This document shows positions 1-8,140 of a DNA stretch of 50,040 nt, in pieces. Location of the stretch: positions 1 to 50,040 of the forward strand of contig NZ_PZKC01000015.1 in the NCBI RefSeq assembly GCF_003034845.1, given 5' to 3'. Below the pieces are notes generated by a model that had not been told where the DNA came from, did no database searches, and saw nothing but the letters and a program-made list of their open reading frames with translations. How positions within the stretch are numbered: the first letter of the stretch is position 1; every line of letters begins with the position of its first letter. Made by a program: the position numbers and the translations under genes. The stretch comes from Pseudothauera lacus. GTDB taxonomy: Bacteria; Pseudomonadota; Gammaproteobacteria; Burkholderiales; Rhodocyclaceae.

Positions 1-349
1 CAGGCTTGGCCGCTGCAGGCTTGCGCGCCGCCGCTGTACCAGCGTCGGCGCGCGGCTTGTCCACGGACACGGGCGCCTTGCTCACCGCCTCCGCCTCGAC
101 CTGCAGCCAGGGCAGGAAGAACTCGATCGCCGGCGGCTGGTCGCTGCGGTTTTCCGCCAGCGCAGGCAGCCAAGGCGTGGGCGTGCGCGCGAGCAGTTGC
201 AGCCACTGCTCCCACTGCCCGCCAACCACCCGGTTCCACTCCTGCCAGGCCGACAGGGGGCGCAGGCAGGCCGCAAACCAGGCCTCGGAAAACTCACGCA
301 TGGGCAGGCCCAGCGTGCTCGGTCCGTCGGTGGAATCCTTCGCTTTCAT
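1..349 (-). CDS. Hypothetical protein, 3' end outside window
   Basis: An open frame of at least 116 codons begins with ATG at 349 and runs off the left edge, so the C-terminus is missing. The start is set by a GAGGAG Shine-Dalgarno seven bases upstream. The N-terminal part is rich in Trp, Leu and Gln and looks helical and soluble. The last visible residues turn into an Ala/Lys/Pro-rich tail of the kind seen in phasins and other granule- or DNA-associated proteins. I do not recognise the family, and the phasin-like impression rests only on composition. It is divergent from the c-di-GMP gene at 562 across a 212-bp spacer. Confidence 0.6.
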   Translation of the reverse strand, partial: MKAKDSTDGPSTLGLPMREFSEAWFAACLRPLSAWQEWNRVVGGQWEQWLQLLARTPTPWLPALAENRSDQPPAIEFFLPWLQVEAEAVSKAPVSVDKPRADAGTAAARKPAAAKP

Positions 350-561
350 CGCAGTGCTCCTCGACACGCTTCAAGAAATATGCCTCGGCGATAACGCCAG
401 CGGCTTTCCAGCATACCCCAGCGACGCCCCGCTTGCCATCCCGCGCGCAAGACAATGCCTATATCCAAAAGCATAGCGTCTGGCGAGCTTTCCGAAGCGG
501 TGCTAAGGTAGGCACCTGACTGCGCATGCCCCGCGCGCCGTCGCCTCAGTAGAGTCCGCAG

Positions 562-3090
562 ATGACCCCCCTTTTTCCCATCGCCGATGATGCGCTGCTG
601 CATACCCTCAGCTCGCACGCCATCACGGTCGGCGAAGTCGTCCACCCGAGCATACTCGAATGCCCGCCTCACACCCCGCTGAGCGAAGCGGCGCGGCTGA
701 TGAGCGAGCTGCGGGTAAGTTCCATCCTCGTCGTCGACGGCGATGCGGTGCTCGGCATCTGGACCGAACGCGACGCCCTGGCGGTGGACTTCGACGACCC
801 CGAGTCCTTCAACCGCCCGGTGGCAACGGTGATGAGCGCGCCGGTGCGCACCGTCACCCGCGACATCAACCTGCACCAGCTGGCGATCCGCTTCCGCGAC
901 GAACGCATGCGCCACTATCTGGTGGTGGACGCCAGCGGCCAGCGTTGCGGCATCGTCTCGCAGACCGACGTGGTGCTCAACCAGGGCATCGAGCACTATC
1001 TCAAGCTGCGCACGCTCGACACCGTGGTCAAGAGCCGCCTCCACGCCCTGCCCGCCGACGCCACGCTCGGCGATGCCGCGCGCTACATGCGCCAGGCGGG
1101 CACCGATGCCGCGGTGGTGCGCTTTGCCGACGGTGACTACGGCATCATCACCGAACGCGACCTGACCCGCCTGGTGGCCAGCCGCAGCGCCAACCTGCAG
1201 GTTGGCGAGGTGGCCAGCCGGCCGCTGATCACGGTCACCGAGAACGCCAGCCTCTACCACGCCCGCTGCCTGCTCGCCGAACGCCGGGTGCGCCACATCG
1301 GCGTGCTCCGCGACGACGGCAGCCTTGCCGATCTGGTCAGCTTCTCCGACATCCTCTCCGGCATGGAGCTGGCCTACGTCCATGAGCTGCAGCATGCCCT
1401 GCACGAGCGCGACCAGGCCCTCAACACCTCGCAGCGCAACCTCCACCTCGCCGAGCGGGTCATCGAGACCTCGCTGGAAGGGATCGTCATCACCGACGCC
1501 GAGGCCCGCATCGTCTCGGTCAACCCCGCCTTCACCCGCCTCACCGGCTACAGCGCCGCCGAAGTGCTCGGGCGCAACCCCTCGCTGCTCAATTCCGGCC
1601 GCCAGGACAAGGCCTTCTACGCAGAAATGTGGCAACGCCTGAAAACCGAAGGGCAATGGCAGGGAGAAATCTGGAACCGCCGCAAGAACGGCGAGCTCTA
1701 CCCCGAGCTGCTCACCATCACCGCGATCACCGACCGCAACGGCCGCCTCACCAACTACGCCGCGGTGTTCAGCGACATCAGCGAACTGAAGGCCAACGAG
1801 GCGCACATCCGCCACCTCGCCTACTACGACCCCCTCACCGGCCTGCCCAACCGCCGCCTCCTCGACGACCGCCTGCAGATGGCCATCGCCCACGCCCAGC
1901 GCGCACGCGGGCGCGGCGCGGTGCTGTTCATCGATCTCGACCGCTTCAAGCGCATCAACGACACCCTCGGCCACGAAGTCGGCGACGAGGTGCTCGCCGA
2001 AGTCGCCCGCCGCCTGTGCAAATGCCTGCGCGAGGATGACACCGTGGCGCGCATGGGCGGCGACGAGTTCATCGCCATCCTCGGCGACCTCACCGACCCC
2101 GACGACGCCGCCCACAGCGCGGCGCGCATCATCGGCGCCCTGCGCCGCCCCATCATCGCCGGCGAACACGAACTGGTGATCACCACCAGCATCGGCATCA
2201 GCATCTTCCCCGAAGACGGGCGCGACCCCGCGACCCTGATCAAGAACGCCGATGTCGCCATGTACCGCGCCAAGGACGAAGGCCGCGACAGCTTTCAGCT
2301 CTACCAGGCAACCATGAACGCGCGCTCGCTCGAACATCTGGCGCTGGAAACCGCACTCCACCGCGCCATTTCGCGCGCCGAACTGCTGCTGCACTTCCAG
2401 CCCCTGGTCGAGGTGGGCAGCGGCCAGATCATGGCCGCCGAAGCACTGCTGCGCTGGCAGCATCCTCAGCTCGGCGTCGTCGCGCCGGCCGACTTCATCC
2501 CGCTGGCCGAGGAAACCGGGCTCATCGTGCCGATCGGCGAATGGGTGCTGCGTCAGGCCTGCGAACAGCACCGCGCCTGGCGCGCCAGCGGCCACAGCCG
2601 CCTGCGCATGATGGTCAACCTGTCCGCACGCCAGTTGCGCGACGAAGGCTTCGTGGACATGGTCAGCCGCGTGCTCGCCGACACCGCCATGCCGGCCGCC
2701 CAGCTCACACTCGAACTCACCGAAAGCATGCTGATGGAAGGCAGCGGCTGCACCGTCGAAGTGCTCGAACGCCTGCGCACCCTCGGCGTGCGCCTGGCCA
2801 TCGACGACTTCGGCACCGGCTACTCCTCGCTCGCCTACCTGAAGCGCTTCCCCATCGACGAACTGAAGATCGACCGCCTGTTCATCCGCGACATCGAGCG
2901 CAACAGCGGCGACGCCGCCATCGCCGAGGCCATCGTCAAGCTCGGCCACAGCCTCGGCCTGCGGGTGGTTGCCGAAGGGGTGGAAAGCGCCGCCCAGTTC
3001 GCCATCCTCTCCGCCCACGGCTGCGACTTCGCCCAGGGCTACCACTTCGGCCGCCCCGTGGCCGCGGCCGAATTCCCCTTGCCGGACTAA
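562..3090 (+). CDS. CBS-CBS-PAS-GGDEF-EAL c-di-GMP signalling protein
   Basis: This 842-residue protein should be a bifunctional or switching diguanylate cyclase/phosphodiesterase. Residues about 20-270 carry four CBS motifs (two Bateman modules, likely nucleotide sensors). A short coiled-coil linker (about 270-300) leads to a PAS domain (about 300-405), then GGDEF (about 415-575) and EAL (about 590-835). The GGDEF signature is intact at 499-503, with an RxxD product-inhibition site (REDD, 490-493) five residues upstream. EAL is intact at 627-629, and the downstream DDFGTGYSS metal-binding loop is present. There are no transmembrane segments, so it is cytosolic. Both catalytic halves look competent; which dominates cannot be told from sequence. 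The ATG at 562 has only a weak Shine-Dalgarno. Its stop overlaps the convergent DUF3014 gene by 4 bp. Confidence 0.93.
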   Translation: MTPLFPIADDALLHTLSSHAITVGEVVHPSILECPPHTPLSEAARLMSELRVSSILVVDGDAVLGIWTERDALAVDFDDPESFNRPVATVMSAPVRTVTRDINLHQLAIRFRDERMRHYLVVDASGQRCGIVSQTDVVLNQGIEHYLKLRTLDTVVKSRLHALPADATLGDAARYMRQAGTDAAVVRFADGDYGIITERDLTRLVASRSANLQVGEVASRPLITVTENASLYHARCLLAERRVRHIGVLRDDGSLADLVSFSDILSGMELAYVHELQHALHERDQALNTSQRNLHLAERVIETSLEGIVITDAEARIVSVNPAFTRLTGYSAAEVLGRNPSLLNSGRQDKAFYAEMWQRLKTEGQWQGEIWNRRKNGELYPELLTITAITDRNGRLTNYAAVFSDISELKANEAHIRHLAYYDPLTGLPNRRLLDDRLQMAIAHAQRARGRGAVLFIDLDRFKRINDTLGHEVGDEVLAEVARRLCKCLREDDTVARMGGDEFIAILGDLTDPDDAAHSAARIIGALRRPIIAGEHELVITTSIGISIFPEDGRDPATLIKNADVAMYRAKDEGRDSFQLYQATMNARSLEHLALETALHRAISRAELLLHFQPLVEVGSGQIMAAEALLRWQHPQLGVVAPADFIPLAEETGLIVPIGEWVLRQACEQHRAWRASGHSRLRMMVNLSARQLRDEGFVDMVSRVLADTAMPAAQLTLELTESMLMEGSGCTVEVLERLRTLGVRLAIDDFGTGYSSLAYLKRFPIDELKIDRLFIRDIERNSGDAAIAEAIVKLGHSLGLRVVAEGVESAAQFAILSAHGCDFAQGYHFGRPVAAAEFPLPD

Positions 3091-3923
3091 CCCGGCCGGC
3101 CGCCGGCTGCCAGCAAGGCGCGGATCTCGCGCAAACGGGCCTTCACCCGCGTGGCGTTGTCCGTGCCCATGCGGATCATCACCTTCTGCCCCGCAGAAAG
3201 CCCCTCCAGGCGCGCATCGGCGAACAGGTAGCGCACCTTGGGCTGCACCAGCGCAACCGGACCGCTGATCTCCGGCGCCGCCAGCAGATGGTCGATCACC
3301 GCCACCAGGCGGTCGTTGAACTGCGCCGCAGGCCCGTAGCCAAGCTCCTCGTAGGCGGCCTGGAAGAGCGGATAGAAGCGCGCATAGAGAGCCACCACGC
3401 GCTCCGCCGGCAGCGCCTCGGCAAGGCGCACATAGCGCGTGTAGCGCGCCGCGTTGTCGGCGGCAATGCTCATCTCCGCGCCCTCGCCGGCGACGCGGAA
3501 ACTGCCTTCCGGCGGCCGCAACGGCGAGCGCGCCTGCGGCAGGCTCTCGCCCGGCAGGTTATCCACCGCAACCACGATGCGGCGCACCAGATGGTTGATC
3601 ACCACCAGGCCGCCATGCTCGCCCAGCAGGCCGGAAACCGCCTCGCCAAAGGCCGCATCGCTGTCGTCCAGCTCCGGCAGCACCTCGCCGGCAAACTCCA
3701 CCGGCGGCTCCGGCGGCGGCAGGCTCACCGGCGGCTCGATGACCCCACCCGCAACATTGCCCGGCTCAACGGGCATCGCCGGCGCCACCGCCAGCGGCTG
3801 CTGCACCGCCGGCTCTGCCCCTTGCCGCAGCCACAGGTAGCCCGCAACAACCGCCGCCGCCAGCACCAAGCCCAGAACCGGCAGCCATTTCCCGCCGCTG
3901 CGGCGGAGTTCCTTCCTCGCCAT
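3087..3923 (-). CDS. DUF3014 domain membrane-anchored protein
   Basis: A 278-residue protein with a basic N-terminus and one transmembrane helix (about residues 13-32). A Pro-rich linker (about 40-80) leads to a C-terminal domain that matches my recollection of DUF3014 (features such as NHLVRRIVVAVDNL and FYPLFQAAYEELGY). Topology suggests a periplasmic domain on an inner-membrane anchor. The biochemical role of the family is unknown to me. The gene converges on the c-di-GMP gene, sharing 4 bp at the stops, so the two are unlikely to be co-regulated. Its 5' side faces a repeat-rich noncoding stretch. Confidence 0.85.
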   Translation of the reverse strand: MARKELRRSGGKWLPVLGLVLAAAVVAGYLWLRQGAEPAVQQPLAVAPAMPVEPGNVAGGVIEPPVSLPPPEPPVEFAGEVLPELDDSDAAFGEAVSGLLGEHGGLVVINHLVRRIVVAVDNLPGESLPQARSPLRPPEGSFRVAGEGAEMSIAADNAARYTRYVRLAEALPAERVVALYARFYPLFQAAYEELGYGPAAQFNDRLVAVIDHLLAAPEISGPVALVQPKVRYLFADARLEGLSAGQKVMIRMGTDNATRVKARLREIRALLAAGGRPG

Positions 3924-4317
3924 GTCGCCCCCCTTGATGGTGGATGAGATACCGCGTTATCAACCCGGCAATGAAACAGGCGCCACCGTTCGCCCGGAGC
4001 CCTTCGGCTGCGCCCAGGGAGCCTCGTCGAAGGGCATTGGCGTCGACCGGGTTTCGACGGGCTCTCAAGAAACAGCTTTCGATCGTCATTGCCCGGAAGC
4101 CCCCACTCCCGTTCGGGCTGAGCCTGTCGAAGCCCGTTCGAAGGTACTGCCATCAACTGCCCTTCGACAAGCTCAGGGCGAACGGAGTACCGGTTTCTGC
4201 GTCCGCTTTGCCACGCCCGCGGCGGGGCTTGCTTCGCTCAGCCCGAACGGTACTTGATTGCCGGGCTAATAGGAGTCGTGCACGCCGCATGGTGTTCCCC
4301 CTGCCCTGGCACCCCGC
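3924..4317. repeat. Noncoding stretch with REP-like inverted repeats
   Basis: This 394-bp stretch has no convincing gene. It holds a cluster of variants of a common proteobacterial palindromic unit. One arm, GTTCGGGCTGAGCCTGTCGA, lies at 4111-4130. Its imperfect inverse, CCTTCGACAAGCTCAGGGCG plus AAC, lies at 4161-4183, so the two could fold into one long hairpin. Degenerate copies are visible near 3990-4035 (CGTTCGCCC, then CCTCGTCGAAGGG) and 4225-4255 (GCTCAGCCCGAACGG). Such REP-type units act at 3' ends as RNA stabilisers, gyrase or IHF sites, or RAYT targets; which applies here is unknown. Confidence 0.7.
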
Positions 4318-4542
4318 TCAGGCGAGCAGCCGCGCCGCGTCCTCACGCCACCAGGACAAAGCATCGAAGTAGCCCGTCCATACGCAACCGTTACAGCCGC
4401 GCCCGCAACAACTGGTCGGCACCGGCGGCGGTGGGCGATGCGCCAGCCCGCGCGCGGCCAGCCGCAACTGCACGGCGGCGATGAGGCATTCGGCCTCGCG
4501 CAGATCAGCGGGGCGGTGGCGGAAAGGATCAACGACATCCAT
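4318..4542 (-). CDS. Small oxidoreductase-like domain protein
   Basis: A 74-residue protein with a C-terminal Cys motif, CCGRGCNGCVW, followed by an aromatic and acidic helix. This matches the oxidoreductase-like N-terminal domain (PF09791 type) found as short stand-alone proteins in betaproteobacteria. The clustered cysteines suggest metal or Fe-S binding; the function is not established. The ATG at 4542 lacks a strong Shine-Dalgarno. It is divergent from the exported hydrolase at 4655. A longer frame on the same strand (4266-4679) lacks the Cys motif and is a shadow. Confidence 0.75.
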   Translation of the reverse strand: MDVVDPFRHRPADLREAECLIAAVQLRLAARGLAHRPPPPVPTSCCGRGCNGCVWTGYFDALSWWREDAARLLA

Positions 4543-4654
4543 CTGCCGCAGCGTAGCAGAAGCACGCCCGCCCCCGCCGTCGATACTGTAAGCACGCGTG
4601 AATCATGGGATACTCGAAATCGATACCGCCCCAACAACACCAACGGAGAGCCCC

Positions 4655-5659
4655 ATGCCAGCCAGTTACCCCCTCGCACTCCTCCGCCACCCGCTCCTTC
4701 ACCTCCCGTTCCGCGCCCTCCTCGCCGCCGCCCTCCTCGTCTGCGCAGGGCTCGCCGCCGCCGCGGCGCCGCAGCAGATGACCCAGGTGCCCGGCTACTA
4801 CCGCATGGCCCTCGGCAGCTACGAGATCACCGCGCTCTACGACGGCACCATCGAGCTCGACAGCGCCCTGCTGAAGAACATCGACGACAGCGAAATCCCG
4901 CCCCTGCTCGCCCGCCAGTTCCTCAAGGGCCCGGCGGTGCAGACCGCAGTCAACGCCTACCTGATCAACACCGGCGACAAGCTGGTGCTGGTCGACGCCG
5001 GCGCCGCCAGCCTCTTCGGACCCACCCTCGGCCACGTCATCGACAACCTCCGCGCCGCCGGCTACCAGCCCGAACAGGTCGACCTGGTGCTCCTCACCCA
5101 CCTCCACGGCGACCACGTAAACGGCCTCGTCAGCGCAGACGGCAAGGCCGTGTTCGCCAACGCCGAAGTGTGGTCAGCCGAAGCCGACAACGAACACTGG
5201 CTGAGCGAGGCAATCGCCGCCGCCGCACCCGCCGACGCCCAGCCCTTCTTCAAGATGGCCCGCGACGCCGCCGCCCCCTACCTTGCCGCAGGCAAGTGGA
5301 AAACCTTCGCCAGCGACGGCGAAATCCTCCCCGGCATCGCCTCCGTCGCCGCCCCCGGCCACACCCCGGGCCACACCGCCTTCCTGGTCAGCGACGGCGA
5401 CGCCCGGCTGCTGATCTGGGGCGACGTAGTGCACAACCACGCCGTCCAGTTCGCACGCCCCGAGGTCACCATCGAGTTCGACACAGACCCCGCAAAGGCC
5501 GTCTCCACCCGCCTGACGATGTTCACCTGGGCAGCCGAAGAACGGCTGCTGGTCGCCGGCATGCACCTGCCCTTCCCCGGCATCGGCCACGTACGGCGTG
5601 AGCGCGAAGGCTATGCCTGGGTGCCGGTGGAGTTTGCGCCCTTGCCGGCGAAGCCGTGA
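4655..5659 (+). CDS. Exported metallo-beta-lactamase-fold hydrolase
   Basis: A 334-residue MBL-fold enzyme. The start at 4655 is chosen over an upstream in-frame ATG at 4598 because of GGAG nine bases upstream and because it places a signal peptide (hydrophobic run about residues 18-37, Ala-rich cleavage region) at the N-terminus. The zinc motif HLHGDH is at 149-154. A second metal-binding GHTPGH loop and the later WGDVVHN segment are also present. The layout resembles lactonase-like or organophosphate-hydrolase-like MBL proteins acting on small periplasmic substrates. The true substrate cannot be deduced. It is a single gene ending before the convergent defence island. Confidence 0.88.
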   Translation: MPASYPLALLRHPLLHLPFRALLAAALLVCAGLAAAAAPQQMTQVPGYYRMALGSYEITALYDGTIELDSALLKNIDDSEIPPLLARQFLKGPAVQTAVNAYLINTGDKLVLVDAGAASLFGPTLGHVIDNLRAAGYQPEQVDLVLLTHLHGDHVNGLVSADGKAVFANAEVWSAEADNEHWLSEAIAAAAPADAQPFFKMARDAAAPYLAAGKWKTFASDGEILPGIASVAAPGHTPGHTAFLVSDGDARLLIWGDVVHNHAVQFARPEVTIEFDTDPAKAVSTRLTMFTWAAEERLLVAGMHLPFPGIGHVRREREGYAWVPVEFAPLPAKP

Positions 5660-5753
5660 GGACCGCTGACCGCTTATTCGGCCGAAGCTACCGTCTGGAA
5701 TTCGCGCCAGGAACGGCTGGCGCTGAATCCCAATGCCGCCAATACTCAGCGGG

Positions 5754-6089
5754 TCAGCGCGCCCGCTGTTGCGAAACGTCCTGCGCTATACGCTTTAGCT
5801 CGCGTTCATGTTCCTCATACTCACCCAAGTGGGCGCGCATCAGGCTTTTCCAGAGTTTTCCGTGGTTGGGAACAGAGAAATGGAGCAGCTCGTGGACGAT
5901 CACGTAGTCCCAAAGATCGGGTTTCAGGGCGGGCAGTTCGTCGCTGAAATTCAAATGGCCCGATGTCGAACACGAAGCCCATTTGTTGCGCATCGGCCGC
6001 ACACCCAGCCAGACAATCTTTACTTCCAGCTTGCCGGCCCAGTGCCGGACGCGCTGTTTGAACCGGTCCTTGTGATCGATGGCCGTCAT
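5754..6089 (-). CDS. YgjP-type zinc metallopeptidase (DUF45), short
   Basis: A 111-residue protein with the YgjP/DUF45 signature: MRNKWASCS followed by GHLNF, then the zinc motif HELLH at 66-70 and a third-ligand region NHGKLW at 75-80. I chose ATG at 6089 because it lies 4 nt after the hsdR stop, which implies translational coupling. An ATG at 6134 would overlap hsdR by 41 nt. Full YgjP proteins are about twice as long, so this is a minimal or N-terminally reduced form. Small M48/YgjP peptidases are common riders at the 3' end of type I restriction operons; their role there is not established. Confidence 0.8.
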   Translation of the reverse strand: MTAIDHKDRFKQRVRHWAGKLEVKIVWLGVRPMRNKWASCSTSGHLNFSDELPALKPDLWDYVIVHELLHFSVPNHGKLWKSLMRAHLGEYEEHERELKRIAQDVSQQRAR

Positions 6090-6093
6090 CGCG

Positions 6094-8106
6094 CTAAATC
6101 CGGTCCGCCTTTTCCAGCAGCGTAAACAGCTCATCCACCAGCGCCGTCACCCGGTCCAGGTCCTCCGTTTCGGCGAAGATGGCGAAGGTGACTTTCTTGC
6201 GGAGTTCACGGAGTTCGTTCTCGCTGCGCTTCCAGTTCGGGAACTCGGTGAAGGCGTGGCGAATCTTGCGGCTGACCACCTCGGCGTTCTCAATCTTCGC
6301 GTCCAGCAGGCTGCGGTAGACAAAATACGTCAGGCCATCGAAAGACTTTTCGGCCTGTTCCTTCTTCCGCGTTTCGTTGCCTTCCACTTCTCGCAGCAAT
6401 TCGGCCAGGGCCTCGGCCGTGCTGGTCTGGCGCTGCTCGAAGCTCTCCTGCACCGCCCGCGCGCGTTCCGCCATGGCGATGAGCCAAGGGTCACCGCTGC
6501 CTTCCTCAGCCAGCTTTTCAATGCTCTTGATCAGGTTGATGACCTTGGTGCCATCCCCGCCGGGCTTGTTCTTGATCAGCTCGATGGTATTGCCGTCGAT
6601 CGCGACGATCTCGCCCAGACCGCCCACGCCATAACTGCCGACCTGCTCCTGCACCAGATGGTGGGTCTTGGCCTGGAACTCGCGGTCCACCATCACGGTG
6701 CGGGTGTAGGCCTTGCGGACGACCTGATAGATCGCCGACAAGGTGCCATAGTCATCCATGAACGGGCGCAGGAAGGCATCGGGCGAGATGATCTCGTAGA
6801 GCATCTCGATCTCTTTGTATTCCTTGAAGAACGCCTTGCGCCGCTCGGGGTCGCGGAAGTGCTCGATGAGCGTGTCCACATCCTTGTCGTTGAAGTTGCG
6901 CTCGATCAGGCCGAGGTAGTCCGGGGCCCTGGACTCCATCTTGTTCTTGAACAGCACCTTGAGCAGCTTCAGATCCTTGACGATGGCGTTGATCTCGTCG
7001 CTGTCGAAGGCCAGCGCCTTTTCCAGCTTGTCGAAGATGCCGACAAAATCCAGCACGAAGCCATGCGGCTTCACCATCTCCTGCGCCTCGTTCTCGTAGG
7101 GGCGATTCACCCGGGCGATAGCCTGCAGCAGCGTGTGGTCGCGCATCGGCTTGTCGAGATACATGGCGTAGAGCACCGGCGCATCGAAACCGGTGAGCAG
7201 CTTCTCGGTGACGATCAGGATCTTCGGCATCTGGTCGAGCTTGCCGAAGCTCTTGCGAATCTGCCGTTCCCTCTTCGGGTCGAGGTGGAATTCCTTCAAG
7301 AGCTTGGAATCGTTGTTGCTGCCGGTGTAGACCACTTCGGAATACTCCGGTGGCAAGAACTGGTCGAGCGCATGTTTGTAATGGGCGCAGGTCTCGCGGT
7401 CGACGCCGACCAGGAAGGCCTTGTAGCCCAGCGGCTCGACGTTCTGGCGGTAGTGCTCGGCGACGAATTGCGCCACTTGCTGAATCCGCTCCTTGCCCTT
7501 GAGGAAGTTCTTCAGGTTCACCGCCCGTTCGAGAATCTTGTTCAGCTCCTCGATGTCGGCCACGCCTTCGGCCTCGGCCAGCGACAGGAACTCCTTGTCC
7601 AGGGTCTCGTGCGGCACCAGCATTTCGTTGGGGGCAAGCTGGTAGTAGAGCGGCAGCGTGGTGCCGTCCTCGATGCTGTCGGCGATGGAATACTTGTGCA
7701 GGTAGCCCTGGTCGTCCTCGCAGCCGAAGGTCTTGAAGGTGCCCTTGCCGTACACCGTCTTGTCCACCGGCGTGCCGGTGAAGCCGAGGAAGCTCGCGTT
7801 CGGCAGGCCGGCCATGAGGAAGTTGCCAAGGTCGCCGCCGGTGGTGCGGTGGGCCTCGTCGATCAGCACGTAGATGTTTGCGCGCGTGTTCAAGTCGGCC
7901 GGCATGTCGCGGAACTTGTGGATCATCGTCACGATGATGCCCCGGTATCCATGGAGGTGAGAACCAACGAGGGCACGGATGCGTGAACCCGTGCCTGCAC
8001 AGGCGTTTCGGCCAAATGCGAAAAAGGCCAGAGCAACGTCTGGCCTTGATGTCTTGGTGGCGGACGGTTGACCAGGTGCAGACTGGCCTCCCGAGCTTAT
8101 GAGCAC
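6094..8106 (-). pseudogene. hsdR: Type I restriction subunit HsdR, 5'-truncated
   Basis: The frame encodes the C-terminal two thirds of an HsdR motor subunit. Homology starts abruptly near residue 56 (about nt 7941) at GIIVTMIHKF, just before the Walker B box DEAH (83-86). The motif-III-like FTGTP (109-113), later helicase motifs (VTEKLLTGFDAP, QAIARVNRP) and the long C-terminal helical region follow. The N-terminal PD-(D/E)xK nuclease domain and the Walker A ATP-binding motif, which should occupy some 300-400 further residues, are absent from the whole window. The first 55 residues (GTG at 8106) read through a junction sequence with a hairpin and do not look like HsdR. I therefore infer a non-functional restriction subunit, though a truncated protein could still be made. 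Confidence 0.85.
8021..8045 (-). terminator. Rho-independent terminator after the SIR2 gene
   Basis: On the minus strand a 7-bp GC-rich stem GGCCAGA/TCTGGCC (8026-8045) is followed by five T (complement of 8021-8025). It lies about 100 bp downstream of the SIR2 stop and inside the chimeric 5' end of the hsdR frame. It would therefore end SIR2 transcripts before the hsdR remnant. Confidence 0.65.
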
Positions 8107-8140
8107 TGGTGCGGGTTACTGCGGGGTGCTGCAAACAACA

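Noticed and set aside
346-3045. Long open frame on the minus strand opposite the c-di-GMP gene
   Set aside because: It mirrors the GC-rich codon pattern of the real gene at 562-3090, has repetitive Ala/Gly/Val/Asp composition and no motif.
6079-7986. 635-codon plus-strand frame opposite hsdR
   Set aside because: Antisense shadow of the helicase coding sequence; no domain and no ribosome site.
8055-8140. Possible tRNA gene ending TCCGCCACCA on the minus strand
   Set aside because: No T-arm (GGTTCRA) or anticodon stem can be folded upstream; only the 3' end and a terminator resemble a tRNA.
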